DNA of 64,000 nt from Pseudofrankia saprophytica (GCF_000235425.2 NZ_KI912266.1:7769130-7833129), one strand, 5' to 3'; shown: positions 42,679 to 51,625, counted from the first letter of the stretch. Made by a program: numbers and translations. Notes: a model not told the origin generated them from the sequence alone.

Positions 42679-43506
42679 ATGGGTCACCTGGACAGCGCCG
42701 GTCGCTACCTCATCGACGACGAGGACCGTCGCCGGTTCGCGCGCGACGGGTTCGTCCACCTGGCCGGCGTGCTCACCGACGGCGAGGTCGCCGAGATCGA
42801 GGTCACCTACGACCGGTTCCTTCGCCGCGAGATCGACGTCGAGGGCAAGGACTTCTGCGACATGGCCGGCGACTATGGACGGGACCCGTCGGAGTACTCG
42901 ATCGTGAACGTGATGCTGCCCCGTCGGTACTTTCCCGGCTGGCAGGGCAACGTGTACGAGCGGCGGACCGCGGACATCGCCCGGCAGCTCTGCGGCGACG
43001 GGATGACGATCGACTACGACCAGCTCCTCGCCAAGCAGCCGCACAAGACCGACGCCGTGTTCGCCTGGCACCAGGACATGGCCTACTGGCCAGCGACCGA
43101 GGACCGCCGCACGGCCACGTTCTGGCTCGCCGTCGACGACTCGACCATCGACAACGGCTGCATGCGGTTCGTCCCGGCCACCACCCACGAGACGCACCTG
43201 CGGCCACATGCCCCCGTGTACGGCGGGCGCGGCGAGTCCCATGCCCTGGGCACCGAGCTGCGGCCCGACGACGAGGTGATGGTCAGGCCGATCGCGCGCG
43301 GCGACTGCACCGTGCACAACGAGCGGGTGATGCATGGCTCGGGCGGCAACCACACCGACGGATTCCGCCGGGCCTACATCCTCGCCTACCGCTCCGAGGC
43401 CACCGTGAACATCGAACGGCAGCTCGGCTTCACCCACAGCCACAACGACAAGGCCGACGTCCTCAACGCGGTCGGCGTCGCGGGCGAGACCAACCGAGAC
43501 GCCTGA
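42679..43506 (+). CDS. Phytanoyl-CoA dioxygenase (PhyH) family Fe(II)/2-oxoglutarate oxygenase
   Basis: 275 residues from ATG 42679 with gGAGGA 5 nt upstream. N-terminal FARDGFVHLAGVLTDGEVAEI is typical. The iron-binding HxD is in FAWHQDMAYW (His, Asp), the distal His in ERVMHGSGGNHTDGFRRAYIL, and the following Arg should bind 2-oxoglutarate. These enzymes hydroxylate (or halogenate, if the Asp were missing, which it is not) small molecules. No neighbours point to a substrate. Confidence 0.88.
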   Translation: MGHLDSAGRYLIDDEDRRRFARDGFVHLAGVLTDGEVAEIEVTYDRFLRREIDVEGKDFCDMAGDYGRDPSEYSIVNVMLPRRYFPGWQGNVYERRTADIARQLCGDGMTIDYDQLLAKQPHKTDAVFAWHQDMAYWPATEDRRTATFWLAVDDSTIDNGCMRFVPATTHETHLRPHAPVYGGRGESHALGTELRPDDEVMVRPIARGDCTVHNERVMHGSGGNHTDGFRRAYILAYRSEATVNIERQLGFTHSHNDKADVLNAVGVAGETNRDA

Positions 43507-43525
43507 GGCCAGGTCACCACGGGAC

Positions 43526-43552
43526 ACCGGACGCCGGAAACCGGACGCCGGA
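43526..43552. repeat. 13-bp direct repeat downstream of the dioxygenase
   Basis: accggacgccgga occurs twice (43526-43538 and 43540-43552). Each copy contains the inverted repeat tccggcgtccgg-type core, so it may help terminate transcription between the convergent dioxygenase and SDR genes. Confidence 0.4.
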
Positions 43553-43568
43553 CCGCGATGCGACGGCC

Positions 43569-44276
43569 CTAGACCAGTGCGTACACCTCGGCGGGGTCGG
43601 CGCCGAGCGCCGCCTTGGCATCGACGGACTCCTGGTCCGCGAGCACCTCCAGCGCGCCGGCCTGGAGGCCGTCGAGTGCCGCCCGCACGACGTCGGCGGG
43701 GTCGTTCTTGGGGATGTCCCAGCCGGCCATCATGTCGGTGTCCGTCGAGCTCAGGAAAAGGCCGGTGACGAGGGTGCCCTGCGCCGCGAGCTCCAGGCGC
43801 ACGCCGTTGGTCAGGCTCCAGGCCGCCGCCTTCGACGCGGCGTAGGCATTGGCGCCGTCGTACGAGAGCCAGGCTAGGCGTGACAGCACGTTGAGGATCG
43901 CGCCGCCGCCACCTGCCGCGAGGATCGGCGCGAAGGCGCGGACCATCGCGAGCGGCCCGTAGAAGTTGGTGTCGAGCTCCTGGCGGATACGCGCGAGGTC
44001 GCCGGTGACGAGGTTCGTGGCGGTCGAGACGCCGGCGTTGTTGACGAGGAGCGTGACGTCGGGGGCAGCCGCGGCGACGGCGGCGACCGACGCCGGGTCG
44101 GTGACGTCCAGGCGCAGGACATGCGCCTCGGGCACGTCGACCGTCTCGGGGACGCGGGCGGTCGCGTAGACCTTGGCCGCCCCGCGCTCCAGGAGCTGCA
44201 GCGCGAACTGGCGGCCGAGGCCGCGGTTGGCGCCGGTGATCAGAGCGGTGCTTCCAGTGATATCCACGACGGTCAC
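43569..44276 (-). CDS. Short-chain dehydrogenase/reductase, divergon 1
   Basis: 235 residues from GTG 44276. Classical SDR: TGANRGLG (cofactor loop), LVNNAGV, Ser region LNVLSRLAWLS and the catalytic YAASK. LQLLERGAAKVYATARVPE suggests the NADP-type end of beta-2. Divergent from the AraC gene at 44347, with only 70 bp between the starts. Closely parallels the SDR at 53634-54353, which has the same kind of AraC neighbour. Confidence 0.9.
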   Translation of the reverse strand: MTVVDITGSTALITGANRGLGRQFALQLLERGAAKVYATARVPETVDVPEAHVLRLDVTDPASVAAVAAAAPDVTLLVNNAGVSTATNLVTGDLARIRQELDTNFYGPLAMVRAFAPILAAGGGGAILNVLSRLAWLSYDGANAYAASKAAAWSLTNGVRLELAAQGTLVTGLFLSSTDTDMMAGWDIPKNDPADVVRAALDGLQAGALEVLADQESVDAKAALGADPAEVYALV

Positions 44277-44307
44277 GCTAAGCGGGCTGGATGCGGCTGT
44301 GGATGCG

Positions 44308-44341
44308 TATCAGCGTCAGATCCATATCAGCCTGCGTCAGA
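44308..44341. promoter_or_regulatory. Direct-repeat operator candidate between SDR and AraC (divergon 1)
   Basis: TATCAG (44308-44313 and 44325-44330) and CGTCAGA (44314-44320 and 44335-44341) make two imperfect direct repeats spaced 17-21 bp, about two helical turns, in the 70-bp divergent promoter. This is the usual arrangement of AraC-type sites. Confidence 0.45.
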
Positions 44342-44346
44342 CCAGT

Positions 44347-45300
44347 ATGCTTCATGGCATCGACATCCTCTCCGAGATGCTTGCGGTATCCGGTGTCCGC
44401 GGGGTCCTCGGCGCCCGGATCGAGGCTGGCGCCGACTGGGGCTGGTGGGCGGCGCCCAGCGCCGGCGCGGCGTTCCACGCCGTCACGGCGGGCACCGCCT
44501 GGCTGGCCCGGCGCGGTGAGCCAGCGCGTCAGCTCCTGCCGGGCGACGTGCTGCTGCTCCCCCGCGGCACGGAACATGCCCTGGGCAGCGACCCCGCGGC
44601 GGTGGCACGCGCGGCGGCCGGCCGGCCCGACGGCTACGAGCAGACGGGACCGGGGACGGTCCGCATCGGCGCCGGCCCGGTCCGGACCCATGTCCTGTGC
44701 GCGCACTACGAGCACGACCCGGCGTCGTCGAGCCAGCCCTTCGCGCTGCTTCCCGAGGTCGTGCACATCGGCGCACAGGCCGGCGGGTCCGGGCTGGAGG
44801 ACACCGTCCAGCTACTCGGGCACGAGCTGGCCCGGTCGGGGCAGGTCGCGACGGCGCTGGTGCTGGACCGTCTCGTCGACATCCTGCTCGTCCAGCTGCT
44901 GCGGGCATGGCTCGCCGGCGATCCCGAAGGCACGCAGCCCTCGGTGCTGGGCGCGTTGCACGACCCGCTGGTCGGCGCCGCGGTCACCGCGTTGCACCGC
45001 GACCCGGCCCGCGCCTGGACCACCGAGGCGCTCGCCCGCGAGGTGGCGGTGTCACGCGCGACGCTCACCCGGCGCTTCCGGGCGGTGACCGGTGACACGC
45101 CCGGGGCCTACCTGACCCGGTGGCGGCTCGACCTCGCGGCCCGGCGCCTGCGGGACGGCGACGAGGGCCTCGAGGCGGTCGCGCACTCGGTCGGCTACAC
45201 GTCCGTCTACGCGTTCAGCCGTGCCTTCCGCCGCGCCCGCGCCATGCCGCCGGGCCACTATCGCGTCGCGGCGCGGCAGGGCCAGCGCAGCCAGGCCTGA
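44347..45300 (+). CDS. AraC-family regulator with cupin_6 domain, divergon 1
   Basis: 317 residues from ATG 44347. N-terminal cupin_6 domain (FHAVTAGTAWLARRGEPARQLLPGDVLLLPRGTEHALG; TFVLCAHYEHD-like block VRTHVLCAHYEHDPAS) and C-terminal AraC double HTH (about 215-310: AWTTEALAREVAVSRATLTRRFRAVTGDTPGAYLTRWRLDLAARRL and LEAVAHSVGYTSVYAFSRAFRRARAMPPGHYR). Probably controls the divergent SDR gene. Paralogue at 54492-55508. Confidence 0.92.
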   Translation: MLHGIDILSEMLAVSGVRGVLGARIEAGADWGWWAAPSAGAAFHAVTAGTAWLARRGEPARQLLPGDVLLLPRGTEHALGSDPAAVARAAAGRPDGYEQTGPGTVRIGAGPVRTHVLCAHYEHDPASSSQPFALLPEVVHIGAQAGGSGLEDTVQLLGHELARSGQVATALVLDRLVDILLVQLLRAWLAGDPEGTQPSVLGALHDPLVGAAVTALHRDPARAWTTEALAREVAVSRATLTRRFRAVTGDTPGAYLTRWRLDLAARRLRDGDEGLEAVAHSVGYTSVYAFSRAFRRARAMPPGHYRVAARQGQRSQA

Positions 45301-45410
45301 CGCCGTACGCGGCGACCGCGGCGACCGCGGCCGCCGCGCCCACCCGGAGCGCGGCCCCATCAGTGCCGCTTCCGTCAGGGCCTGCCCGGGTCCGAGACCG
45401 CGGATCGGCC

Positions 45411-45461
45411 CAGCCTCCCGACGGGATGTCCCGTCAGCGGTTCCGGCCCGTCGGGAGGCTG
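45411..45461. terminator. Perfect 15-bp stem-loop between convergent genes
   Basis: cagcctcccgacggg (45411-45425) and its exact reverse complement (45447-45461) flank a 21-nt loop. It lies between the AraC stop (45300) and the methyltransferase stop (45491, leftward), so it is probably a bidirectional terminator. Confidence 0.7.
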
Positions 45462-45490
45462 AGTGACTCATATCTCAGGGCACGGCTTTC

Positions 45491-46390
45491 TCAGGGCACG
45501 GCAACCTTCTCGAACGGCACCGCCTGACCATGGTCCATGTCCCGGTCCAGATCACTCGGCTTGCGTAGGACCACCAGGCGGTATCGGACCGCGCCGAGGG
45601 CCGAGAGCAGAAAGAGAAGGAGCGTGGAGCGGATCGGGACATGTCCACGGCCGGTGACGGCGCGAGCGATGCCGGTCGAGAGCAGATAGAGGTAGGTGGG
45701 CAGGGTGAGTTTGGTGACGTCCTCGTTCCGTTCGAGCACGAGCCCGGCCTTGTCGGCCATTGCCTGATAGTCGCCGTCCGACCACTTCGATTGCCGGCCG
45801 TATCCCTTGGCGACCTGGTCCTCGAGCCAGCGGCTGACAGCGCTGTCAGCGCCGTCCGGGTCACCGTTGTCCGCGGGCACGAAGTCGGACAGGGAAATCC
45901 GCCCGCCGGGCTTCAGGACCCGCTGCGCCTCCCTGAGGAAGGTGAGCCGGGACGGGAAATGAAAGATGCACTCGACCGCGAGAACCGCATCGAACGCGGC
46001 GGAGGGCAGCGGGAGCGCGCAGCCGTCCGCACAGATGAACTGGGTCCGGGTGGACTGGGCCCGGGTGGACTGGGCCCGGGTGAGCTGCCGATGATCGATG
46101 TTCACACCGACCAGTCGCGCCGCCGGCAACCGTTCCGACAATCGCCCCAGCGTTCCCCCGAAGCCGCAGCCGACATCCAGGACGGCCATGCCATCGGAGA
46201 TCAGCGCCCCGCCAGCGACCGTGTCATCGAGCCGCTCCTGGGCGGCGACGACATTCCGCCCTCGAATTCTTGTACCGCGCAGCCGTGGCCACAGCCCCCA
46301 GTGTATGTGCCGCGAGAAGGCATCCGCCGTCCGATCACCTTGGTCATGGGTATCGAGAAGTACGTCTATATAGGGCAGTTCCACATCCAC
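45491..46390 (-). CDS. SAM-dependent methyltransferase with an in-frame repeat insertion
   Basis: 299 residues from GTG 46390. Motif I VLDVGCGFGGTLGRL, acidic end of beta-2 LVGVNID, motif IV FDAVLAVECIFHFPSRLTFLREAQRVLKPGGRISLSDF; similar to tocopherol/sterol-type or cyclopropane-type methyltransferases. Just after the SAM-binding HRQ region, three pentapeptides (LTRAQ-STRAQ-STRTQ) are encoded by three 15-bp tandem repeats at 46041-46085. C-terminal hydrophobic stretch (STLLLFLLSALGAVRYRLVVLR) may associate with membrane. Substrate unknown. Confidence 0.85.
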   Translation of the reverse strand: MDVELPYIDVLLDTHDQGDRTADAFSRHIHWGLWPRLRGTRIRGRNVVAAQERLDDTVAGGALISDGMAVLDVGCGFGGTLGRLSERLPAARLVGVNIDHRQLTRAQSTRAQSTRTQFICADGCALPLPSAAFDAVLAVECIFHFPSRLTFLREAQRVLKPGGRISLSDFVPADNGDPDGADSAVSRWLEDQVAKGYGRQSKWSDGDYQAMADKAGLVLERNEDVTKLTLPTYLYLLSTGIARAVTGRGHVPIRSTLLLFLLSALGAVRYRLVVLRKPSDLDRDMDHGQAVPFEKVAVP

Positions 46391-47584
46391 ACCATATACT
46401 GAGGTTTGGCATCGAGCAAAATGCCGCGGACAGGCCCGGCAAAATATCTGCCCGGCTACCTGACGTTACCGTAGATGGCGAGTTCGATTGGCCGCGGAAC
46501 GGCCGACCTAGTATTTAGGACGCTCCCGCCGCGACCGGCTCGCGTATCTACGAAAAAATTGACGCCTCCTCGCGCAGGAAACCGCCGATGCGCCGACGGC
46601 TGGATTACAGGGCCGTCGGCGCGGCGATAGACCGACCGCCGGATCGTCGCGTCCGAGACGGCGGTAGCTGGTCAGCGGGCGTCGATCGGCGAGCAGCAGT
46701 TGCCGGCCCGCACGATCCTGGCACTTCGACCGCCGACCAACCGTCCGGCATCCCGTCTGAAACGGTCCGCTCGTCGCATGTACTTTGTCTAACACAGACA
46801 GCCCGGATCTTTTACCCTCGATCGGGTGTAATCTCGCGATCGGATTTGGTATAGAATTCGCCGCGGGTACGGTTCAGCCCAAGGCAGGATGCCGACCGGC
46901 GGTGTCGTTCCTGGTCCGTAAATTCCGGAGCAGGGCGTGGCAGCGCGTGCACTCGGGCGCCGTCGACCCGGAACCGCTCCCCACCCTCACCGGCGTCCGT
47001 GCGGCACGGCGTTGGTCACGAGCTCGCTGGTCAGCAGCAGGACCAGGTCGGCCAGCTCGTCATCGACCCCCAGCCGGCGCAGGACCGGGCCGAGGCGAAC
47101 CCTCGCCTGGCCCGGGCATATGAGGCACCACCCGAGCCTGTCTGGCCGGTCGACCGGGTGGCGCGGAGGTCGAGTCCATAGCGCGGTGGTGGCGGCGACG
47201 GTGCCAGGTGTGAGGGTCGGGTGGGCGTCGGGGTCGGGTGGCCGTGGGGGTGATGTCGACGGGCGGCGCTTGAAATCTGCTCTGGCTGATGCATAATTTG
47301 TGGCACGGGTGGGGTAGATAGTCGACCGAGAGGAACCACGCGGGAGGTCAGGAGGTGAGGACGATGGCGGTGCTCCTCCCGACAGCTCGAGGCGGCGACT
47401 GGCGGCCGCCATGCGCGAGGGAACTGCGCACCATCCGAAGGCGTGCGCGGCGTCGGCCCGGAGTCCGGCGCGCGACGCGGCCGTGACATCCCGTCCGGCC
47501 GCCACTGCCTACACCCGTCGCGACCCGCGGCGGTTCGCAAGATCAGAGATCCATTGTTCGTCATGTGGTTGGAGGTTTGTAGCA
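46391..47584. other. 1.2-kb region with low coding content
   Basis: Parts at 46380-46570 and 46780-46870 are clearly AT-richer than the rest of the window. No intact gene is supported; the only coding-like segment is a truncated HATPase remnant at 46987-47136. The end of the region (47500-47584) carries the hsp20 promoter and a GGAGG ribosome site at about 47569. It looks like a degraded or foreign insertion site, but no transposase or repeats at the ends were found. Confidence 0.45.
46987..47136 (-). pseudogene. Remnant of an RsbW-like (HATPase_c_2) ATP-binding protein
   Basis: On the minus strand this stretch reads PGQARVRLGPVLRRLGVDDELADLVLLLTSELVTNAV, which matches the first half of small anti-sigma-type ATPases, including the N-box ExVTNAV. 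A stop follows almost at once (PHGRR-stop), so the ATP lid and G-boxes are missing. The frame extends upstream to 47505, but that part shows no family resemblance. Confidence 0.45.
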
Positions 47585-48010
47585 ATGCTGCTGCGATTCG
47601 ATCCGTTCCATGACTTCGACCGTCTGGCCAGCGAGGCGCTCGGAGCGGCCCGGACGCCGCGGATGATGCCCATGGACTGCTACCGGTCCGGCGACGCGTA
47701 CTTCCTGCACTTCGACCTGCCGGGTGTCGACCCGGACTCGGTCGACGTCACCGCGGAGAACGGCACCCTGACCGTCCGCGCAAGCCGGAGCCGGCTGGCT
47801 CCCGAAGACGCCCAGTACCTGATCTCGGAACGAGGCACGGGCACCTACAACCGGCAGATCATCCTCGGCGACGGGCTGAGCCTGGACAACATCGCCGCGC
47901 ATTACCGCGACGGCGTGTTGACCGTGATGATCCCGGTCGCCGAACACGCCAAGCCCCGGCGCATCGAGATCGGCCGCGACACGACCGACCACAAGGTCCT
48001 CGAGCCATGA
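47585..48010 (+). CDS. Hsp20-family small heat-shock protein
   Basis: 141 residues from ATG 47585 with GGAGG about 10 nt upstream. The alpha-crystallin domain covers about 30-125: MDCYRSGDAYFLHFDLPGVDPDSVDVTAENGTLTVRASR, then ERGTGTYNRQIILGDGLSLDNIAAHYRDGVLTVMIPVAE. These are ATP-independent chaperone oligomers. First gene of a pair with merR-type regulator. I saw no HAIR-type (ACTCAAG) HspR site upstream. Confidence 0.93.
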   Translation: MLLRFDPFHDFDRLASEALGAARTPRMMPMDCYRSGDAYFLHFDLPGVDPDSVDVTAENGTLTVRASRSRLAPEDAQYLISERGTGTYNRQIILGDGLSLDNIAAHYRDGVLTVMIPVAEHAKPRRIEIGRDTTDHKVLEP

Positions 48011-48042
48011 CGGCGCGCCCCAGACAGACCGCATGACGGTCG

Positions 48043-48073
48043 GCGGCCGGTGGGCTGACAGCCCACCGGCCGC
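48043..48073 (+). terminator. Perfect 15-bp stem-loop between hsp20 and merR
   Basis: From 48043 to 48073 the sequence is an almost perfect self-complementary hairpin (arms of 15 bp around a single central base; in RNA the loop would be 3-5 nt). It sits in the 84-bp gap, 22 bp before the merR start, so it may be an attenuator lowering regulator expression relative to hsp20. Confidence 0.65.
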
Positions 48074-48094
48074 TGGGCGTAGGAGGGGTGGCAT

Positions 48095-48448
48095 ATGACT
48101 CGGCACGGCAAAATCGACGACACCAGCTACCCGGCCTTCAGCATGGGTGCGGCCGCCGACCTGATCGGCGTCGAACCCTCCTTCCTACGCGCGCTCGGCC
48201 AGGAAGGACTGCTGAGTCCGCACCGTTCCGACGGCGGGCACCGGCGCTACTCCCGCGCCGACCTCGATCTGGCCGTCCGCGCTCGGGCGGTCGTCGACGA
48301 GGGCCTCACCGTCGCCGCCGCCTGCAGGATCGTGCTGCTCGAGCACCAGCTCGCCCAGACCCGCGCCGAACTCACCGCACTACGACGCCACAGCAAGCGC
48401 CCCGAGAACGGCACCCCACCGCCGCCCACCGGACCCGATCAGAGCTGA
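48095..48448 (+). CDS. MerR-family regulator, probably of hsp20 (HspR-like)
   Basis: 117 residues from ATG 48095 with AGGAGG (48081-48086). MerR helix-turn-helix YPAFSMGAAADLIGVEPSFLRALGQEGLLSPHRSDGGHRRYSRADLDL (about 12-60) is followed by a short coiled-coil. Length and sequence resemble HspR-type repressors of heat-shock operons. Being in the same operon as hsp20 suggests autoregulated control. Confidence 0.85.
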   Translation: MTRHGKIDDTSYPAFSMGAAADLIGVEPSFLRALGQEGLLSPHRSDGGHRRYSRADLDLAVRARAVVDEGLTVAAACRIVLLEHQLAQTRAELTALRRHSKRPENGTPPPPTGPDQS

Positions 48449-49031
48449 CAGGGAGCCGACACCCCGGTCAGTACGCGGATGTGGGTCGCGAAGCGTGGAC
48501 GAGAAGATCCTTCAGGGCCGGCGCAGGGCGCCGGAGTCCAGGCGCGATCCCGCCTGAGGACCCATCTGGAGCATGCCGCCGTCGACGGCTTGCAAGCTGC
48601 CGGTCGGGTCATGCGAGCAGGTTTTCGAGGTCGCCGTGGTCGAGACGGTGACAGGCTGGCATCGCGCCGAGTTCACACACGGCCAGCACCCGCTCGGGAT
48701 CGGCGGCGTGCACGCGGCGCAGTCGGCGACGCCTTCGCCCGCGTTGATCGCGCGGTGTAGTTCGGCAAGCTCTGGCATCCCACGGGAGCCCACACGGAGC
48801 CGTGAATGCTCGGCATCCGAGCCGGCGAGGCGACCACCAGACCGGACACCGAACTGGCACACTCGACCCCGGTCGAGACCGGGTTTCACCTTCAGGCTCG
48901 GCCGGCAATCGTTGTCGCGCACGGAAAGCCGTCCGCTCATCCCAGGATCCTTACCTTCTCCGCGCATCCCCCTGTCCGGATGTCGTCGGCGCCGCCATCA
49001 CCGTCATGGCGACAAGGAAAGCAGGTCGATC
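48449..49031. other. Intergenic region without a supported gene
   Basis: About 580 bp. Frames on both strands are open, but codon use and sequence look random (Arg/Ser/Pro-rich). A Cys-rich leftward frame (48512-48967) was considered and rejected. Promoter of the next operon should lie near 48990-49030. Confidence 0.4.
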
Positions 49032-50750
49032 TTGATCGATTACTGGACACATACGGCATATCTCGATGTCTATGGGCAAATTCTTGCCGGCGGGGCGGGA
49101 CCGCCGGAACTGCGGGACCGGCTCCTTACCGCGATCAAGTCCGATCCAGGGTCGGCGACGCTCGGGGCCCTGGTCGACCACCTGGTCTGGCACGCTGACG
49201 ACGACGCGGAGCTCGGCCTGGTCAGGCAGGCATCCGACCTCTGGTCGCGGGCATTGACGATCTACGGCCAGGTTTCGGCGGCCCGCGACGACGTCGAGGC
49301 GGCACTGCTCTCGCCAGGAGACCCGGCCTCCCCGGCACGCTTCAATCAGGCAACCGCACAGCTCGTCGCGCTGAAGAACGGCCTGGGGACCTTGCAGGCC
49401 CAGATCACGGCGCTGCACGCGGCGCTCGCGCCGATACCGCACCTGCGTCGTCCGCACCCGCGCCAGGAGTCCCGGGACATCGCTTCCTGGCCTTTCGCGG
49501 ATCGGTTCCTGGCCCGCCGCACCGCCGCCTTCCTACAGAAGCTGCTCTCCGGGGCGACGGACGACGGATCCACCGCGTTCGCCGCCGGCGCGGTCTCCTC
49601 CTACCTCGGCAACGCCGCCGGGTCGGCCTACCTGGGAGCCGTGGTCGGCGGGCCGCGCCGCCTGCACCGGGTACGGGACCGGCTGGCCAGGAACACGGTC
49701 GGGGCCTGGATCTCGGTCAACCGGGGGCAGCCCTCGCTCACCGAACTGGCCGAGCTCGTCTCGCTCGGCGCCGAACGCGGCGCCGAGACGATCCCTGGGC
49801 CCACCCGCCAGTGTCTGGAAGCGGCGCTCGCGGCGGCATACCCGGGCCTGCCGCCCGCGGGGGACCTCGATACCGGTCTGCGGCGGATGGCCGAGCACCT
49901 TCGCCTGCTCGACACGTTCGGGCTGCCTCCACTGCCGAGGCCGCTGCCGCCGGCGCTGGCCGCGACCCTCACCCTGGTCCCCGGCAGCCCGGGCGGCGGG
50001 GTGAAGGTGCAGTCCTACGGCGACGACCCCAACGGGCCAACCAGCTCGACCACCACGCCGACCACCAGTGACAAGCAGACCGCCGCGGGGAACATCTGCC
50101 TGGCGATCCTCGTGCTCCTGGTGGCGTTGCTGGTAGCCGGCCTCATCATCTGCATCGGGCTGCTGGCGGAGGAGGGCAAGTGCACCCCCGAACGTGTCTG
50201 GGAAAAGCTCACCGGCGGCGGTGGGCATCCGCCCCAGGTGGCGGTGACGGCCCAGACCCTGGTGACCGTCGCCCAGAACGGCGCCGGCGCCGAGCTGGTC
50301 CGGGAGTTCGCCAAGGCACAGGGAGCGCTCTTCCAGGGGCTCCTGCAGGCGCGGACCTTCCTCGCCACGATCGGACTGATCTACCCGACCGGCGGCCAGC
50401 TAGGCACACCGTTGTTCGCGCAGTTCACCTCCACCCCGAGCACCGCGCAGAACGGCTGGCCTCGCCGGTCGCCTCCCGACGAGTTCGACTCCTACATCTA
50501 CGCGCCGACGAGCCCGGTGGAACAGCCGTCCTCGTCGGCGCCGCTGCCTCCTGGTAAGGACCCCGGCTATCTGCTCGACGCCGTCCCCAGCTGGATCAAG
50601 GAGCTGACCCACGACATCTTCGGTGAGCCACCCAGCATCGATCTGGACGCCGATCGTGGTCTGCTCCACCGTTGTTGGGACGTGGCACCCGGTACTCGCA
50701 TCGACGACCAGCCGCTGTCGGTCCACCTACTCGGTTTCCACGAGATCTGA
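49032..50750 (+). CDS. Single-pass membrane protein of unknown family, first gene of a two-gene module
   Basis: 572 residues if TTG 49032 is the start (LIDYWTHTAY); upstream the frame is open but not protein-like, and no ATG or GTG fits. The first 330 residues are helical and soluble (LDVYGQILAGGAGPPELRDRLLTAIKSDPG; FADRFLARRTAAFLQKLLSGATDDG; CLEAALAAAYPGL). A Thr/Ser linker follows, then one membrane segment at about 355-378 (NICLAILVLLVALLVAGLIICIGLLA), then a C-terminal part of about 190 residues ending in TRIDDQPLSVHLLGFHEI. I do not recognise it. The next gene starts 8 bp later. Confidence 0.7.
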   Translation: MIDYWTHTAYLDVYGQILAGGAGPPELRDRLLTAIKSDPGSATLGALVDHLVWHADDDAELGLVRQASDLWSRALTIYGQVSAARDDVEAALLSPGDPASPARFNQATAQLVALKNGLGTLQAQITALHAALAPIPHLRRPHPRQESRDIASWPFADRFLARRTAAFLQKLLSGATDDGSTAFAAGAVSSYLGNAAGSAYLGAVVGGPRRLHRVRDRLARNTVGAWISVNRGQPSLTELAELVSLGAERGAETIPGPTRQCLEAALAAAYPGLPPAGDLDTGLRRMAEHLRLLDTFGLPPLPRPLPPALAATLTLVPGSPGGGVKVQSYGDDPNGPTSSTTTPTTSDKQTAAGNICLAILVLLVALLVAGLIICIGLLAEEGKCTPERVWEKLTGGGGHPPQVAVTAQTLVTVAQNGAGAELVREFAKAQGALFQGLLQARTFLATIGLIYPTGGQLGTPLFAQFTSTPSTAQNGWPRRSPPDEFDSYIYAPTSPVEQPSSSAPLPPGKDPGYLLDAVPSWIKELTHDIFGEPPSIDLDADRGLLHRCWDVAPGTRIDDQPLSVHLLGFHEI

Positions 50751-50758
50751 GGGATGAC

Positions 50759-51625
50759 GTGCCGGAACACGAGAACATTGACGAAGCCAAGCCCTGGCTG
50801 GTGATTCCCTATTTCGCCGGCGACCTCGGCCGGCAGGGAATCGAACGGGCCCCTCTGCCCCCGCCGGCCCTCGGATGGCTGTGCGAAGGCATCCGGGTCA
50901 ACGGCGGTCCCTTGCGGGTGTACAACCCGGGCGAGCCGACGACCGTCACCGTGGACGTCCGCAACTACGGCGGCGGCGCCGCGGAAACGCTGGCCACAGT
51001 GACCGTGTGGTGGACGGACCCGACGGCGGGCTTCAGCTCGGCCAAGTGGTTCGGCGAGGAGATGGCGCTCGTCGCGTCGAAGGGCGGGAGCGCGACGGCG
51101 ACCGTCACCGGGGTGATCCCGGTGACGGCTCCGGCCCACGTGTGCCTGCTCGCGAGCGTGGAGGCGGCGTTCGACGACAACCTGCCCGCCACCATCGCGC
51201 CCGGCGTCGACCGGCACTGGGCCCAGCTGAACATCGACGCGGTGAAGGCTCCGGGCGGGGCCTTCAGGACGCCCTTCGCCATCGGCAACCCCGGATACAC
51301 GCGGATCCGTACGCACGTCAGCGCGCGGCTGCTGTCCCCGGAAAGGTCAGTGGCCGCAGCCAAGACCCTGGGGGTGGCGCCCTTCCACCCGAAGACGGTC
51401 GAGCTGAAACTGTCGGCGCGACGCGGCGAGGCCCGTCTGGAACACCTGGACGGCGCGGTCGCGGTCGATCTCGCCCCAGGACGCTCCGCCACGCTGGAAC
51501 TCGCCGGCCACCTAAGTCCGCCGCCCGAGCCGGGCACAGCCGCGCTGATCGAGATCGTGCAGTACGCACCGCACGATCCGGACACGGTCGTCGGATCCCT
51601 GGCCGTGGCCGTGACCGGCGGCTGA
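50759..51625 (+). CDS. Beta-sandwich (CARDB-like) protein of unknown function, second gene of the module
   Basis: 288 residues from GTG 50759 (gaggga upstream). Begins with WLVIPYFAGDLGRQGIE and WLCEGIRVNGG, then a CARDB-like domain (LRVYNPGEPTTVTVDVRNYGGGAAETLATVTVWWTDPTAGF; HVCLLASVEAAFDDNLPAT), and a second beta-rich half (FAIGNPGYTRIRTHVSARLL). No signal peptide or membrane segment, so it may be cytoplasmic or exported by a special route. Tightly coupled to the membrane protein upstream; no homologous system comes to mind. Confidence 0.7.
   Translation: MPEHENIDEAKPWLVIPYFAGDLGRQGIERAPLPPPALGWLCEGIRVNGGPLRVYNPGEPTTVTVDVRNYGGGAAETLATVTVWWTDPTAGFSSAKWFGEEMALVASKGGSATATVTGVIPVTAPAHVCLLASVEAAFDDNLPATIAPGVDRHWAQLNIDAVKAPGGAFRTPFAIGNPGYTRIRTHVSARLLSPERSVAAAKTLGVAPFHPKTVELKLSARRGEARLEHLDGAVAVDLAPGRSATLELAGHLSPPPEPGTAALIEIVQYAPHDPDTVVGSLAVAVTGG

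Noticed and set aside
46508-46795. 95-codon leftward frame in the AT-richer gap
   Set aside because: Arg/Cys-rich, codon use not like neighbours.
47300-47584. HAIR (HspR) operator or ROSE-type thermometer before hsp20
   Set aside because: No ACTCAAG/CTTGAGT pair and no convincing structure pairing with the GGAGG site was found.
48512-48967. Cys-rich leftward frame before the two-gene module
   Set aside because: No motif spacing typical of metal binding, random-looking composition and no ribosome site.
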